In this document: in pieces, positions 1-7,724 of the stretch | Position numbering within the stretch: the stretch's first letter is position 1 | How the letters are laid out: the number at the start of each line of letters is the position of its first letter | NCBI GenBank assembly: GCA_964358175.1 | Contig: CAYHOI010000003.1 | Span: forward strand, 1 to 50,681 | Length of the DNA: 50,681 nt | Direction: 5' to 3' | DNA from: CAYHOI01 sp964358175 | GTDB taxonomy: Bacteria > Margulisbacteria > Riflemargulisbacteria > GWF2-35-9 | Notes under the pieces: model-generated | What the model was told of the DNA's origin: nothing | Seen by the model: the letters and a program-made list of their open reading frames with translations, nothing else | Databases searched by the model: none | Program-made: the position numbers and the translations under genes

Positions 1-45
1 CTACGGATCATGAGGTCGGGGGTTCGAGTCCCTCCAGGCGCACCA
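1..45 (+). tRNA. tRNA-Arg(ACG), 3' part only
   Basis: The window opens inside a tRNA. Counting back from the encoded CCA (43-45), the discriminator is A42, the 3' acceptor strand is CAGGCGC (35-41) and the T loop is TTCGAGT, flanked by a 5-bp stem GGGGG/CCCTC with one G-T pair. The anticodon is ACG at 3-5, preceded by T and followed by G. ACG is the arginine anticodon whose first A is normally deaminated to inosine. The D arm and 5' acceptor strand lie outside the window. Confidence 0.93.
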
Positions 46-87
46 GCTCTCCGTGGATCCCTCCTGTTTTGCCTTTTCTTTTCTCCG

Positions 88-116
88 TTGTTCAGCTTTC
101 AGCTTCCTGATATAAT
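88..116 (+). promoter_or_regulatory. sigma-70 type promoter of the rpsP operon
   Basis: TTGTTC at 88-93 and a perfect TATAAT at 111-116 are separated by 17 bp. The predicted start near 123 gives a short leader that contains AAGGAGGTG (137-145) in front of rpsP. Confidence 0.8.
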
Positions 117-150
117 ACCGCTCTCAGACATATACCAAGGAGGTGAAGAG

Positions 151-462
151 ATGGCAGTAAAAATAAGACTACAACGAAGAGGGAAAAAAAAACAACCCGT
201 CTATCGTATCGTTGTTCAAGATTCTCGGGTTGCTCGCGATGGGAAGGTTATTGAAGTTATTGGAACCTATAACCCGCTGAAGGAGCCCACAGCAGTTTCT
301 GTTTTGGAAGACAAGGCAAAATCCTGGATTGCTAAAGGCGCATTGCCTTCCAAAACCGTCACACGGCTTCTCGTCAATGCAGGGGTTATTTCAGCTGTAG
401 TCAAAAAAGCTAAAGCGGTATCCAGCCCGACTAAAAAGGCAGAAGCTTCGGCAGGAGGATAG
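151..462 (+). CDS. rpsP: 30S ribosomal protein S16
   Basis: The 103-residue protein is a full-length bS16, an early-assembling small-subunit protein that binds 16S rRNA. The N-terminus MAVKIRLQRRGKKKQPVYRI and the following VVQDSRVARDG and IGTYNPL segments are the family signature. The ATG at 151 is fixed by an AAGGAGGTG ribosome site 5 nt upstream; the reading frame stays open further 5' into the tRNA but that is not coding. The tail after residue 85 is Lys/Ala-rich, as is common. It is the first gene of an operon with khpA, ylqD, rimM, trmD, rplS and lepB, the arrangement seen in Bacillus, and follows a consensus promoter. Confidence 0.98.
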   Translation: MAVKIRLQRRGKKKQPVYRIVVQDSRVARDGKVIEVIGTYNPLKEPTAVSVLEDKAKSWIAKGALPSKTVTRLLVNAGVISAVVKKAKAVSSPTKKAEASAGG

Positions 463-465
463 GTT

Positions 466-699
466 ATGAAGGAATTGGTTGAGTTACTTACAAAAGCATT
501 GGTCGATAACCCCGAGGAAGTTGAGATCAAAGAAACCTCAAGCGACAGCACTGTTGTGCTTGAAATCAAGGTGGGTGCTGACGATATCGGAAAGGTTATT
601 GGAAAAGAGGGTCGAATCGCAAATGCCCTGCGTACCGTTGTAAAAGCTGCTGCCGCTAAACAGGGTAAAAAAATTGCCCTTGAAATCATTACAAACTAA
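466..699 (+). CDS. khpA: KH-domain RNA-binding protein KhpA (YlqC)
   Basis: The 77-residue protein is one compact KH domain with the GxxG loop as GKEG at residues 46-49 in IGKVIGKEGRIANALR. KhpA proteins bind RNA, usually as a dimer with KhpB/Jag, and influence ribosome assembly or cell-envelope gene expression. It starts 3 nt after the rpsP stop, and its ribosome site AGGAGG lies inside the last rpsP codons, so the two are translationally linked. Its place between rpsP and rimM is conserved in Firmicutes and neighbours. Confidence 0.92.
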   Translation: MKELVELLTKALVDNPEEVEIKETSSDSTVVLEIKVGADDIGKVIGKEGRIANALRTVVKAAAAKQGKKIALEIITN

Positions 700-711
700 A
701 AGGATATCATC

Positions 712-1140
712 ATGGCAAAATCAATCACACTTAAAAGAACCGTTACCATCAAAGCAATTGTAACAGACGATTTCAAAAACTATCTGGCCTATGAGCTTGA
801 AACTGCCATAAAAGACCTCGAGAATAAAATTAAGGAAATTGAAAAACAAGGACAACTTTTGATTGATTCTTTGAGCAAGGAAAATGCTCTTGATCAGGTG
901 AAGTCCATTGAACAACAATTAAGGCTTGAAAAGCAACAGCAACTCTCCGTTATTGCTGACCTACAAAATCGGATCCAAGAGGCAAAAACACTCCAGCCTA
1001 ATTCTGAATTTGTTCAGGGCACCATTGATGGATTTGTTGGCGTTAAACCAGGGGATAACCTTTACCAAAAACTCGGGGCACTCGAAATTATCGTTAAAGA
1101 TGGTATCGTCCAAGAAATAAAGGGTGACTCTGAAGAGTAA
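712..1140 (+). CDS. ylqD: YlqD family protein
   Basis: This 142-residue protein matches YlqD in position (between ylqC and rimM) and build: a short beta-rich start (ITLKRTVTIKAIVTDDF), a long charged helix from about residue 28 to 90 likely to form a coiled coil, and a small C-terminal barrel-like part with GFVGVKPGDNLYQKL. YlqD has no established function. It is mostly reported from Firmicutes, Cyanobacteria and relatives, so it is a useful lineage marker here. The ATG at 712 has AAAGG about 9 nt upstream. Its last 17 nt overlap rimM. Confidence 0.75.
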   Translation: MAKSITLKRTVTIKAIVTDDFKNYLAYELETAIKDLENKIKEIEKQGQLLIDSLSKENALDQVKSIEQQLRLEKQQQLSVIADLQNRIQEAKTLQPNSEFVQGTIDGFVGVKPGDNLYQKLGALEIIVKDGIVQEIKGDSEE

Positions 1141-1630
1141 TCTATTTCCTCTCGGCAAACTCATCAAACCCCATGGGCTACGAGGAGATATTACGCTTTT
1201 CCTAGATCGTTCTTGGTTTACGGGTCTTCTTTCACAATACCCCCAAGTGATCATCAACGATACTTCATACACCCTGATTTCCATTCGACGTCAGGCTCGA
1301 TTCTATGTGGTTCGCTTCTCCTCTGTTGATCAAGCCTCTGGAGCAGAAGATCTGCGGAACCATACTCTTTACTGTCCGCTTTCTCACCTGAAAGCCTACG
1401 CAAAAGAACACCAGATTTATCTTTCCAATCTTTGGATTGGCTTTTCCATCAAGGATAAAGAGGGTCGCGACTGCGGTACTGTTGAAGCCGTCATTCCAAC
1501 CGGCAGTAATGATGTTTTGGAGCTAAAGCTTGGCGATAAAGAGTTGTTGGTTCCTGTCACAGCAGAATATATCCTCTCCATTGATGAAAAGAACAAACAG
1601 CTCATTATAAAATATCCAGAAATGGTATAA
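1124..1630 (+). CDS. rimM: ribosome maturation factor RimM
   Basis: The 168-residue protein has the RimM N-domain start FPLGKLIKPHGLRGDITL and a C-terminal PRC-barrel with CGTVEAVIPTGSNDVLEL and LLVPVTAEYI. RimM binds S19 and helps mature the 30S head. The start is GTG at 1124, which overlaps ylqD by 17 nt; AAAGG sits directly against it, too close for an ideal ribosome site. A CTG two codons later would be better spaced, so the exact start is uncertain. It lies directly upstream of trmD, the classic pairing. Confidence 0.95.
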   Translation: MTLKSNLFPLGKLIKPHGLRGDITLFLDRSWFTGLLSQYPQVIINDTSYTLISIRRQARFYVVRFSSVDQASGAEDLRNHTLYCPLSHLKAYAKEHQIYLSNLWIGFSIKDKEGRDCGTVEAVIPTGSNDVLELKLGDKELLVPVTAEYILSIDEKNKQLIIKYPEMV

Positions 1631-1698
1631 GTCGTTATCATGAATGTACCTTTACATCTGACTTGTCTTTTTGAAGGTTATTTCGTTCCAACTCCTAA

Positions 1699-2433
1699 AT
1701 GAAAATCGACATTGTCTCGCTTTTCCCGGAGGTCATCAGCCCCTACCTAGAAGAGAGCATTCTGTTCCGCGCCCAGCAAAATGGACAAACGGCTATCAAC
1801 GTCCACAATCTTCGTGACTTCACCAACAACAAGCATCGAAAAGTTGATGACACTCCCTTCGGTGGAAGTCCTGGTATGGTTATTCAAGTCGAGCCCGTTT
1901 CGAGAGCTCTTGAGGTGCTTAGAACTCCCTCTTCAAAAGTTATTCTCTTCTCCCCTAAGGGCTCAGCCCTCACCATGCCACTTCTGCACCAGTTGCTTTT
2001 ATGCGACCATCTCATTCTGCTTGCAGGTCATTATGAGGGATTTGATCATCGAGTAGAATCTTACGTTGACCAACTTATTTCTATTGGCGATTTTGTGGTT
2101 ACTGGAGGCGAATTGCCAGCATTGATTCTCACCGATGCACTTGTGAGATTGGTTCCAAACGTACTCGGAAATGAAATTTCATTTCAAGAAGATTCCTTTT
2201 ATAAGGGACTTTTGGACTGGGATAGCTTTACACGACCTCAAAACTTTGATATATTGGGTGTCCCGGCGGTGCTCACTTGTGGGAACCATAAGGAGATTTT
2301 GGCATGGAAAAAACGCAATGCCTTAATCAACACGTTTCGATACAGGCCTGATTTGTTAGCAACCTGTTCGTTAAGTGATGGCGAAAAAACACTATTATCG
2401 TCTTATTTTTTAGAGGAGGAAATAAATGAGTAA
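1699..2433 (+). CDS. trmD: tRNA (guanine-N1-)-methyltransferase
   Basis: TrmD uses S-adenosylmethionine to methylate G37 of tRNAs with GG at 36-37, preventing frameshifts. The 244 residues show the trefoil-knot SPOUT fold: GHYEGFD (110-116), SIGDFVVTGGE (128-138) and the catalytic Asp in ILTDALVR, with the N-terminal MKIDIVSLFPE. Length is typical. A 68-nt gap separates it from rimM and no Shine-Dalgarno precedes the ATG. Its 3' end overlaps rplS by 8 nt. Confidence 0.97.
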   Translation: MKIDIVSLFPEVISPYLEESILFRAQQNGQTAINVHNLRDFTNNKHRKVDDTPFGGSPGMVIQVEPVSRALEVLRTPSSKVILFSPKGSALTMPLLHQLLLCDHLILLAGHYEGFDHRVESYVDQLISIGDFVVTGGELPALILTDALVRLVPNVLGNEISFQEDSFYKGLLDWDSFTRPQNFDILGVPAVLTCGNHKEILAWKKRNALINTFRYRPDLLATCSLSDGEKTLLSSYFLEEEINE

Positions 2434-2788
2434 ACTCATTCAGGAAATTGATCTTAGCCAGCTGAGAGCGGACACTCTTCCGACTTTTAACGTCGGGGAT
2501 TCTGTTAAGGTTTCTTTTAAAGTTGTGGAAGGCAAAAAGGAGCGCATTCAGCCTTTTGAGGGGGTTGTTACCCGCATTCAAAACGGAGGGGTTCAACGCA
2601 ACTTCACTGTTCGAAAGATCGTTGGAGGAGTCGGTGTCGAAAAAACATTTTTAGCACATTCTCCGCTTCTTACAGAGCTAAAGGTGCTCCGTGAAGGAAA
2701 AGTTCGTCGCGCTAAACTCTTCTATCTACGCGATACCTTGGGATCAAAAGCCAGTAAAATCAAAGCCAAAGATCCGCGATTTAACTAA
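2426..2788 (+). CDS. rplS: 50S ribosomal protein L19
   Basis: The 120-residue bL19 sits at the 30S-50S interface. FNVGDSVKVSFKVVEGKKER and RIQPFEGVVTRIQNGG are diagnostic. The ATG at 2426 lies inside the trmD 3' end and is preceded by AGAGGAGGA, a strong ribosome site. The order trmD-rplS is almost universal. lepB follows after 4 nt. Confidence 0.98.
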   Translation: MSKLIQEIDLSQLRADTLPTFNVGDSVKVSFKVVEGKKERIQPFEGVVTRIQNGGVQRNFTVRKIVGGVGVEKTFLAHSPLLTELKVLREGKVRRAKLFYLRDTLGSKASKIKAKDPRFN

Positions 2789-2792
2789 AGCT

Positions 2793-3491
2793 ATGCTAAA
2801 GTTTCTCCGCTCTACCCTTGCCGTCATCGCGGCTATCGCGATAGCTTTATTTATTAAAGAATTTCTCTTTGAACTCCACCTGATTCCTTCTGGTTCAATG
2901 ATTCCCAACATCAATGTTGGGGATCGAATTATTGTTAATCGATTTTCTTTTGGAATACAAAACCCTCTTTATAACGCGAAAATGAAAAAAACCATCATGC
3001 TCGTTTTACCCAATCCCCTCTATAAAGCAAACCTTCCACTCTCTCGGAACAAATACATCCTTCGGTTTAACAACAAAACCATTCATCGTTTTGATGTTAT
3101 TGTTTTTTTCCCACCAGAAGTTCCAGTTCTGGGTAGTGAGTATTATTTTAACGGAGATCGCACCTCTCATGATCCCGTATACTTCCAGCCCCCTGGGCTC
3201 CTTGGGGAACGCTATGTGAAGCGTGCTATTGGCCTCCCAGGCGAGACACTGGAGCTTCGTAATGGTATAGTCTATATCAATAACCACAAACTCAAAGAAC
3301 CCCAAGTCAAAAATGACGATTATCTAGACTTTGGCCCTGTCCGTATCCCACCTAAGCATTATTTCTTTATGGGCGATAATCGTCCCCGCAGCAGTGACAG
3401 CCGTGTCTGGGGGGTTGTCCCCGAGGATCATATATTGGGGCGTGCACTTCTCGTCATCTGGCCACTTTCCTCCTTTAAGCTTATTCGGTAA
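2793..3491 (+). CDS. lepB: signal peptidase I
   Basis: The 232-residue type I signal peptidase removes Sec/Tat signal peptides at the outer face of the inner membrane. It has one N-terminal membrane segment (about 8-28), the catalytic Ser35 in IPSGSM, the general-base Lys143 in RYVKRAIGLPGE, and the box GDNRPRSSDSR (194-204). The ATG at 2793 gives the usual short cytoplasmic end; upstream in-frame ATGs lie inside rplS. About 35 residues rich in Lys and Leu (60-95) between boxes are an insertion relative to the shortest homologues. It is last or next to last in the rpsP operon. Confidence 0.95.
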   Translation: MLKFLRSTLAVIAAIAIALFIKEFLFELHLIPSGSMIPNINVGDRIIVNRFSFGIQNPLYNAKMKKTIMLVLPNPLYKANLPLSRNKYILRFNNKTIHRFDVIVFFPPEVPVLGSEYYFNGDRTSHDPVYFQPPGLLGERYVKRAIGLPGETLELRNGIVYINNHKLKEPQVKNDDYLDFGPVRIPPKHYFFMGDNRPRSSDSRVWGVVPEDHILGRALLVIWPLSSFKLIR

Positions 3492-3682
3492 TGACTCAGC
3501 CAGACGTCTCAGAAAATAAAAAAACTCTTCGTAGCCTGTTAAAAACGCTCTCGCCAAAAATGAAGCTCTTGGGTCTACAAAAGAAGTCCGGCATCCCTCT
3601 CACGACGCCTCAGGAAACGGCACTTTTTCGCTATTTACGGGTTGTTCGGCTTGTTCGGGCCACCCGAGTCTTGCAGTCGTGA
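3491..3682 (+). CDS. small basic hypothetical protein downstream of lepB
   Basis: A 63-codon frame starts at an ATG that overlaps the lepB stop by one base (TAATG), the usual geometry of translational coupling. The product is basic, with a Leu/Lys-rich N-terminal half and a C-terminal run YLRVVRLVRATRVLQS that could form an amphipathic helix. I do not recognise a family. It may be a real small gene or only a chance frame at the operon end; conservation in relatives would decide. The 106 bases after it up to feoB hold only a short TCGGG/CCCGA hairpin. Confidence 0.4.
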   Translation: MTQPDVSENKKTLRSLLKTLSPKMKLLGLQKKSGIPLTTPQETALFRYLRVVRLVRATRVLQS

Positions 3683-3788
3683 TTCGCGCAATCGCTACAT
3701 GCATTTTTTGGGTTTCGAACCTGACGGATCAGCATCCAAACTGACCCTAGAATCAAAAGAGCTGCGACCAGAATATCTAATCCTGTCA

Positions 3789-5798
3789 TTACCGTATTCC
3801 CAGCAGGGTTCCACCCTGAAAAATCAAAAATGAACTAAGCCAAGCCAAAACCAGCCCATAGGCCACTGCAAGCCATAACCATTTCCATTGACCCAGTTCA
3901 TGTTTATAAGCGATACCAACCACAACACAAGGCATGTACAGCAAAACAAATACCATGAATGAAAATGCCGATAACGGTGTAAAAAGCGTTGGTAAAATGA
4001 TTTGCATATCCCCGAGATTCCCCAGCGTACTCACAACCACCTCTTTGGCCACGACGCCGGTAATCAGGGCGGCTCCTGCCTGCCAAAAACCAAATCCAAG
4101 CGGAGCCAGCACCGGAGAAATAAATTGCCCAAGTTGACCTAGATAAGAGTAATGTTTATCCTCTACCCCCCAAGGAAAATGAAATAAAAACCAAATAAGA
4201 ACTGATGCAGCCATGATATAAGTGCCAGCCTTTACAACAAAATGTTTTGCTTTTTCCCAAGAATGAATCCATAGGTGTAGAAGCGTCGGTAGTCGATAAG
4301 GCGGAAGCTCCATAATGAAAAGTGGTTGTTCTTTTCTGAAAATTGTTTTACTCAGGATAACGCCCACGAACAAAGCAAGCACTAACCCCAGCATATAAAG
4401 AATCCAAATGACCGTTCCTGCATTACTCGGGAAAAAAAGCCCTGCAAAAACCCCATAAACAGGGAGTCTGGCACTACAGGATACCAGTGGAATCAATAAT
4501 GCCGTAAGACGCCTATCCCTCTCGCTTTCCAAAACCCTGGTTGCATAGACAGATGGAACATTACACCCAAACCCCATAATAAGCGGAATAAATGATTTTC
4601 CATGTAATCCGACCAGATGCATCACCTTGTCCATTATAAAGGCTGCTCTAGCCATATACCCACTCCCCTCGAGAAGCGTTATAAGCAACATCATAACAAA
4701 GATCACAGGAACAAATGCCAGCACTGCACCTGCCCCGCCAATCAAACCTTCCAAGAAGAGCGATTTAAGCCAAGGTGTCATTGAAATGGCTGTCAATAAA
4801 TGTTCCGCTGTTTGTGTAACCGTCCCTGATATAAAAGCATCTAGGACGTCTACCATTGGCATCGCAATTTTAAAGGTTGCCGTAAACATGCCCCACATCA
4901 CCACCGCAAAAATAGGCAATCCCCAGAAACCATTTAAGGCAAAACGATCCATCCATTCCGTAATGTCAAATGTGGATGCCAATTCAACGCGTTCAACAAC
5001 TTCCCGAGTAAGGCCTACCGCCTTCGCTGAACGCTCTTGCGCCAGAATATCTGCAAAGTTGTTCCCATGATACTTGACCAAGTGTAAGAGTTCAGGCTGT
5101 TGTTGTAAGGAGATCATCTCCTTTGCAAAACGAATTCCCACACGATCATCTCCCTCCAAAAGCTTTATCGCAAGCCAAGACAATGGCTCTTCATGCGGGT
5201 ATTTATCAATCGCCTTCTCAACAACTTGAATAGCATTTTCAAACTCATAGCTGTACCGAATTCTTTCCGGCATATATTGCAATGGATGCTGTCTGACCTC
5301 CAGCAAACAATCTTTTAGAAGATCTAGCCCCTCCTTTTTGGTGGACACGGTTTGGATAATGGGATAGCCCAAAATCCGCTGAAGTTCTGGCAAATTAAAC
5401 CGAATCCCTTTCTGTCTAGCTTCATCCATCATATTCAATACAAGCACCATTGGAAGCCCAAATTCCATTAACTGAAAAGTCAGCGATAGATTTCGCTCCA
5501 AATGGGTCGCATCCACAATATTTACAATAATTTCAGGACGTTTCTGAAGCAGAAAATCACGCGTCACCGTCTCTTCCGGCGTAAAGGTATTCAAAGAATA
5601 TATTCCAGGCAAATCAACCAAATCAATTTCTTCCGATAGATGACGGATTCTTGCCTCATGAACATCGACGGTTACACCAGGCCAATTACCAACCCTCAGT
5701 TTGGTTCCTGCCAACGCATTCACCAAGGTTGTCTTCCCTGTATTGGGACTTCCTACAATTGCAACCTTGATCGGCTTTTTAGTCTGGTGTTTTGACAT
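3789..5798 (-). CDS. feoB: ferrous iron transport protein B
   Basis: FeoB is the inner-membrane Fe2+ permease with a cytosolic GTPase domain. In this 669-residue protein G1 is GSPNTGKT (16-23), G3 DLPG (62-65) and G4 NMMD (122-125). Residues from about 285 on hold two Gate regions with many membrane segments, including FVPVIFVMMLLITLLEGSGYMARAAF and the conserved GFGCNVPSVYATR. The chosen ATG at 5798 lies 1 nt after the feoA stop; the extra six residues possible upstream lie inside feoA. It is somewhat shorter than E. coli FeoB but complete. feoC is absent. Confidence 0.97.
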   Translation of the reverse strand: MSKHQTKKPIKVAIVGSPNTGKTTLVNALAGTKLRVGNWPGVTVDVHEARIRHLSEEIDLVDLPGIYSLNTFTPEETVTRDFLLQKRPEIIVNIVDATHLERNLSLTFQLMEFGLPMVLVLNMMDEARQKGIRFNLPELQRILGYPIIQTVSTKKEGLDLLKDCLLEVRQHPLQYMPERIRYSYEFENAIQVVEKAIDKYPHEEPLSWLAIKLLEGDDRVGIRFAKEMISLQQQPELLHLVKYHGNNFADILAQERSAKAVGLTREVVERVELASTFDITEWMDRFALNGFWGLPIFAVVMWGMFTATFKIAMPMVDVLDAFISGTVTQTAEHLLTAISMTPWLKSLFLEGLIGGAGAVLAFVPVIFVMMLLITLLEGSGYMARAAFIMDKVMHLVGLHGKSFIPLIMGFGCNVPSVYATRVLESERDRRLTALLIPLVSCSARLPVYGVFAGLFFPSNAGTVIWILYMLGLVLALFVGVILSKTIFRKEQPLFIMELPPYRLPTLLHLWIHSWEKAKHFVVKAGTYIMAASVLIWFLFHFPWGVEDKHYSYLGQLGQFISPVLAPLGFGFWQAGAALITGVVAKEVVVSTLGNLGDMQIILPTLFTPLSAFSFMVFVLLYMPCVVVGIAYKHELGQWKWLWLAVAYGLVLAWLSSFLIFQGGTLLGIR

Positions 5799-5799
5799 C

Positions 5800-6030
5800 T
5801 CACAAATCCACAACAAAAATATATCGAGCCATATCGCGACCTATGGCAAGCTTTGTTTCAGAAGTAACAATGACCAAGGGTGAAAACAAAGGCTTCTTGA
5901 GTAGTTCCAGCTCATTTCCAACCAAAATGCCCATACTTTTGAGTTTATTGCGAACCTGAATGGATCCTCCCAATTCAGTAATCCTCACACGTTGATGTTC
6001 TGGAACTTTAACAAGAGATCGTTGATTCAT
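5800..6030 (-). CDS. feoA: ferrous iron transport protein A
   Basis: The 76-residue SH3-like FeoA partners FeoB at the cytoplasmic side. Recognisable parts are RVRITELGG, the KLKSMGILVGNELELLKKPLFSPLVI core and the closing ETKLAIGRDMARYIFV. It stands first in a two-gene feoAB operon. The start at 6030 is preceded by AAGG, only weakly complementary to 16S rRNA, and a TATACT box lies 10 nt upstream of the ATG. Confidence 0.93.
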   Translation of the reverse strand: MNQRSLVKVPEHQRVRITELGGSIQVRNKLKSMGILVGNELELLKKPLFSPLVIVTSETKLAIGRDMARYIFVVDL

Positions 6031-6040
6031 TACCTTGCTT

Positions 6041-6069
6041 AGTATACCGCGAATTATTCGCTTTAAACC
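6041..6069 (-). promoter_or_regulatory. possible feoAB promoter
   Basis: TATACT reads leftward at 6046-6041, 10 nt before the feoA ATG. The -35 region 17 bp upstream (GGTTTA) is poor. No clear Fur-box palindrome was seen. Confidence 0.4.
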
Positions 6070-6108
6070 AGTGTCGATCCGCCAAAATAAAAGAGCTACC
6101 CGGAGACA

Positions 6109-6136
6109 TTGACGAACGCTAATATTTTGGCATAAT
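6109..6136 (+). promoter_or_regulatory. promoter of the Lys/Ala-rich peptide gene
   Basis: TTGACG (6109-6114) and CATAAT (6131-6136) are 16 bp apart. Start of transcription near 6143 gives a T-rich leader ending in AAGGAGG (6159-6165). Confidence 0.7.
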
Positions 6137-6170
6137 AGAATTGTTTTTAAATTTTTTTAAGGAGGAACAT

Positions 6171-6248
6171 ATGGCAGAAAAAGCAAAGAAGGCAGCACCT
6201 AAGAAAGCAGCAGCACCTAAAAAGGCGGCAGCAAAGAAGAAAAAGTAG
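6171..6248 (+). CDS. 25-residue histone H1-like Lys/Ala/Pro peptide
   Basis: The frame encodes 25 residues: an MAEKAKK start, two AAPKKA-type repeats and a Lys-only end (AAAKKKK). Twelve residues are Lys, and apart from the first Met and one Glu only Ala and Pro remain. This composition matches the DNA-binding tails of histone H1-like bacterial proteins (chlamydial Hc1/Hc2, AlgP, the tails of some HU proteins). A consensus promoter, a perfect AAGGAGG 5 nt before the ATG and a strong hairpin after the stop argue for a stand-alone, well-expressed gene. A role in nucleoid binding is inference. The alternative is a decayed tail of a longer gene, but no upstream reading supports that. Confidence 0.65.
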   Translation: MAEKAKKAAPKKAAAPKKAAAKKKK

Positions 6249-6261
6249 CTTTCGAATCTCG

Positions 6262-6293
6262 CTCCTGCTCGGTGCGGTTGCACCGAGCAGGAG
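6262..6293 (+). terminator. strong stem-loop after the peptide gene
   Basis: A perfect 14-bp GC-rich stem (6262-6275 with 6280-6293) closes on a GGTT loop 13 nt after the stop. No T run follows, so it may act as a 3' stabiliser rather than a classical terminator. Confidence 0.5.
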
Positions 6294-6329
6294 AAATAGC
6301 GATAGAAAAGGCCTCCCCTGATTCCATTA

Positions 6330-6504
6330 TATACTTCGACCGAATTGGTTTTCGGTTTTTCCAAAACCTGAAAACCAATAGCACTTCGACAAGCTCAGTG
6401 ACCGCTCAGTATAACTAAGACTAGTTCGACAGGTGTCACGGTGAGCGAGTCGAACCGCTCACTACAAGAAAAATTGATCCGAAAATCAATTAAGTCTTAG
6501 TATA
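6330..6504 (+). repeat. palindromic MITE-like repeat, copy 1
   Basis: The element starts TATACTTCGACCGAATTGG and ends AAGTCTTAGTATA, so the ends are TATACT/AGTATA. The left half is a long hairpin (AATTGGTTTTC... pairing with ...GAAAACCAAT); a middle module begins ACTTCGACAAGCTCAG. The right half is an outer stem CTAAGACT/AGTCTTAG that here encloses extra hairpins, GTGAGCG/CGCTCAC and TTGAT/ATCAA. At 175 bp it is the longest of three copies (also at 34279 and 37867). It lies between the converging peptide gene and ychF. Confidence 0.8.
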
Positions 6505-6632
6505 CTTAATCTGACTCAATATTCTATGACACAACCAAATAATTCGATGCATATTTCGTCGAATAAATGACGATATTAATAAATGCAATGGTTCCTTAAT
6601 AATGCAAATGAGGGGGGGGGTTCATGCTAGCC
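6505..6632. other. intergenic remainder with a G9 tract
   Basis: AT-rich DNA follows repeat copy 1 up to the ychF stop. The only notable feature is a run of nine G at 6612-6620. With the peptide gene's hairpin and the repeat it makes up a 384-bp gene-free stretch from 6249 to 6632. I see no gene here. Confidence 0.6.
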
Positions 6633-7724
6633 TTACGGATTAAATTTAAACTCCACGACATCGCCATCTTTCATCACATAGTCTTTGCCCTCAAGACGCA
6701 ACACTCCCTGCTCTCGCGCTTTCATATAGCTTCCTGCTTTAAGAAGCTCCTCACATCCAATGACTTCAGCCTTGATAAACCCTTTTTCAAAATCAGTGTG
6801 AATGATTCCTGCCGCTTGAGGTGCTTTTGTTCCCTTTTTGATCGTCCAGGCACGTGTCTCGGTTTCTCCTGATGTAAAGTAAGTTAAAAGCCCGAGCAAT
6901 TGATAGCTCGCCCGAGCAAGCTTTGCTAGCCCAGACTCCTCAAGCCCCAGTTCTCTCAAAAAATCAGCTGCTTCTTCCGTTGAAAGCTGGCTTATTTCTT
7001 CTTCCAAACGAGATGAGATCTCAATAACTTGTGTATTTTCAATATCTGCAATCGTTTTTACTGCCAAAATAAGAGGATTATCTTTCATCTTCCCCATATC
7101 ATTCTCGCTGATATTGGCCACATAAAGAACCGGTTTCTGGGTAATCAAATTAAGATCACGCACAGCCATATGTTCTTGCTCGCTCAATAACGCTGTCCTT
7201 GCCGGGTTACCGCAATCCAGTGCTTGTTTTATCTTTTCGTATGCTCCATTTTGCAAAACACTCTCTTTATCTTTCCCTCTCTTGGTTGAACTGATTCGTT
7301 TTTCCAGTGTGGATAAATCCGCTAAGATTAATTCAACATTAATGATCTCAATATCCTCTCGAGGATTCACCTGCCCATTTACATGAATAATACCACTGTC
7401 TTCAAAACACCTCACGACGTGTACAAGAGCCTTTACCTCCCGAATAGTTCCCAAAAACTGATTGCCAAGCCCCTCTCCTTTTGAGGCTCCCTTTACAAGA
7501 CCAGCAATGTCAACGAATTCAATAGCGGTTGGGATTGTTTTTTTGCTTTGTGAAAATTGAGTCAACTTTTCCAACCTGTCATCGGGAACACTGACAAGGC
7601 CAATATTAGGGTCGATTGTACAAAAAGGATAGTTACTGGCTTGTGCTGCGCATCGTGTAATAGCATTAAACAAGGTCGACTTCCCTACATTAGGAAGCCC
7701 AACTATTCCTAATGAAAAACCCAC
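6633..7724 (-). CDS. ychF: redox-regulated ATPase YchF
   Basis: YchF is an Obg-family P-loop protein that prefers ATP and associates with ribosomes. The 363-residue protein has G1 GLPNVGKST (9-17), G3 DIAG in FVDIAGLVKGASKGEGLGNQF, and NISE in place of NKxD, the known change behind its ATP preference. The C-terminal TGS domain (about 280-363) ends AREQGVLRLEGKDYVMKDGDVV. The start is GTG at 7724, overlapping the gyrA stop (TAGTG), which implies coupling to gyrA. Confidence 0.97.
   Translation of the reverse strand: MGFSLGIVGLPNVGKSTLFNAITRCAAQASNYPFCTIDPNIGLVSVPDDRLEKLTQFSQSKKTIPTAIEFVDIAGLVKGASKGEGLGNQFLGTIREVKALVHVVRCFEDSGIIHVNGQVNPREDIEIINVELILADLSTLEKRISSTKRGKDKESVLQNGAYEKIKQALDCGNPARTALLSEQEHMAVRDLNLITQKPVLYVANISENDMGKMKDNPLILAVKTIADIENTQVIEISSRLEEEISQLSTEEAADFLRELGLEESGLAKLARASYQLLGLLTYFTSGETETRAWTIKKGTKAPQAAGIIHTDFEKGFIKAEVIGCEELLKAGSYMKAREQGVLRLEGKDYVMKDGDVVEFKFNP

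Noticed and set aside
10..150. Upstream extension of the rpsP frame
   Set aside because: It runs through the tRNA-Arg and the promoter; the strong ribosome site fixes the start at 151.
3700..3760. GGGTTTCGAACC resembling a tRNA T arm
   Set aside because: The stem pairs poorly, no acceptor or anticodon arm can be built around it, and no CCA follows at the right distance.
3642..3833. 63-codon plus-strand frame across the lepB-feoB gap
   Set aside because: It overlaps the 3' end of feoB on the other strand, has no ribosome site and shows no recognisable motif.
5701..5883. Plus-strand frame across the feoA/feoB junction, and other plus-strand frames inside gyrA, gyrB and polA
   Set aside because: All are shadows of well-identified minus-strand genes, with no ribosome sites or family motifs.
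6119..6364. 81-codon minus-strand frame rich in Phe and Ala
   Set aside because: It is the antisense shadow of the Lys/Ala codons of the small peptide gene plus the hairpin and part of the repeat.
6612..6620. Run of nine G as a phase-variation tract
   Set aside because: It lies downstream of the ychF stop and not in a promoter or start region; no gene would change with its length.
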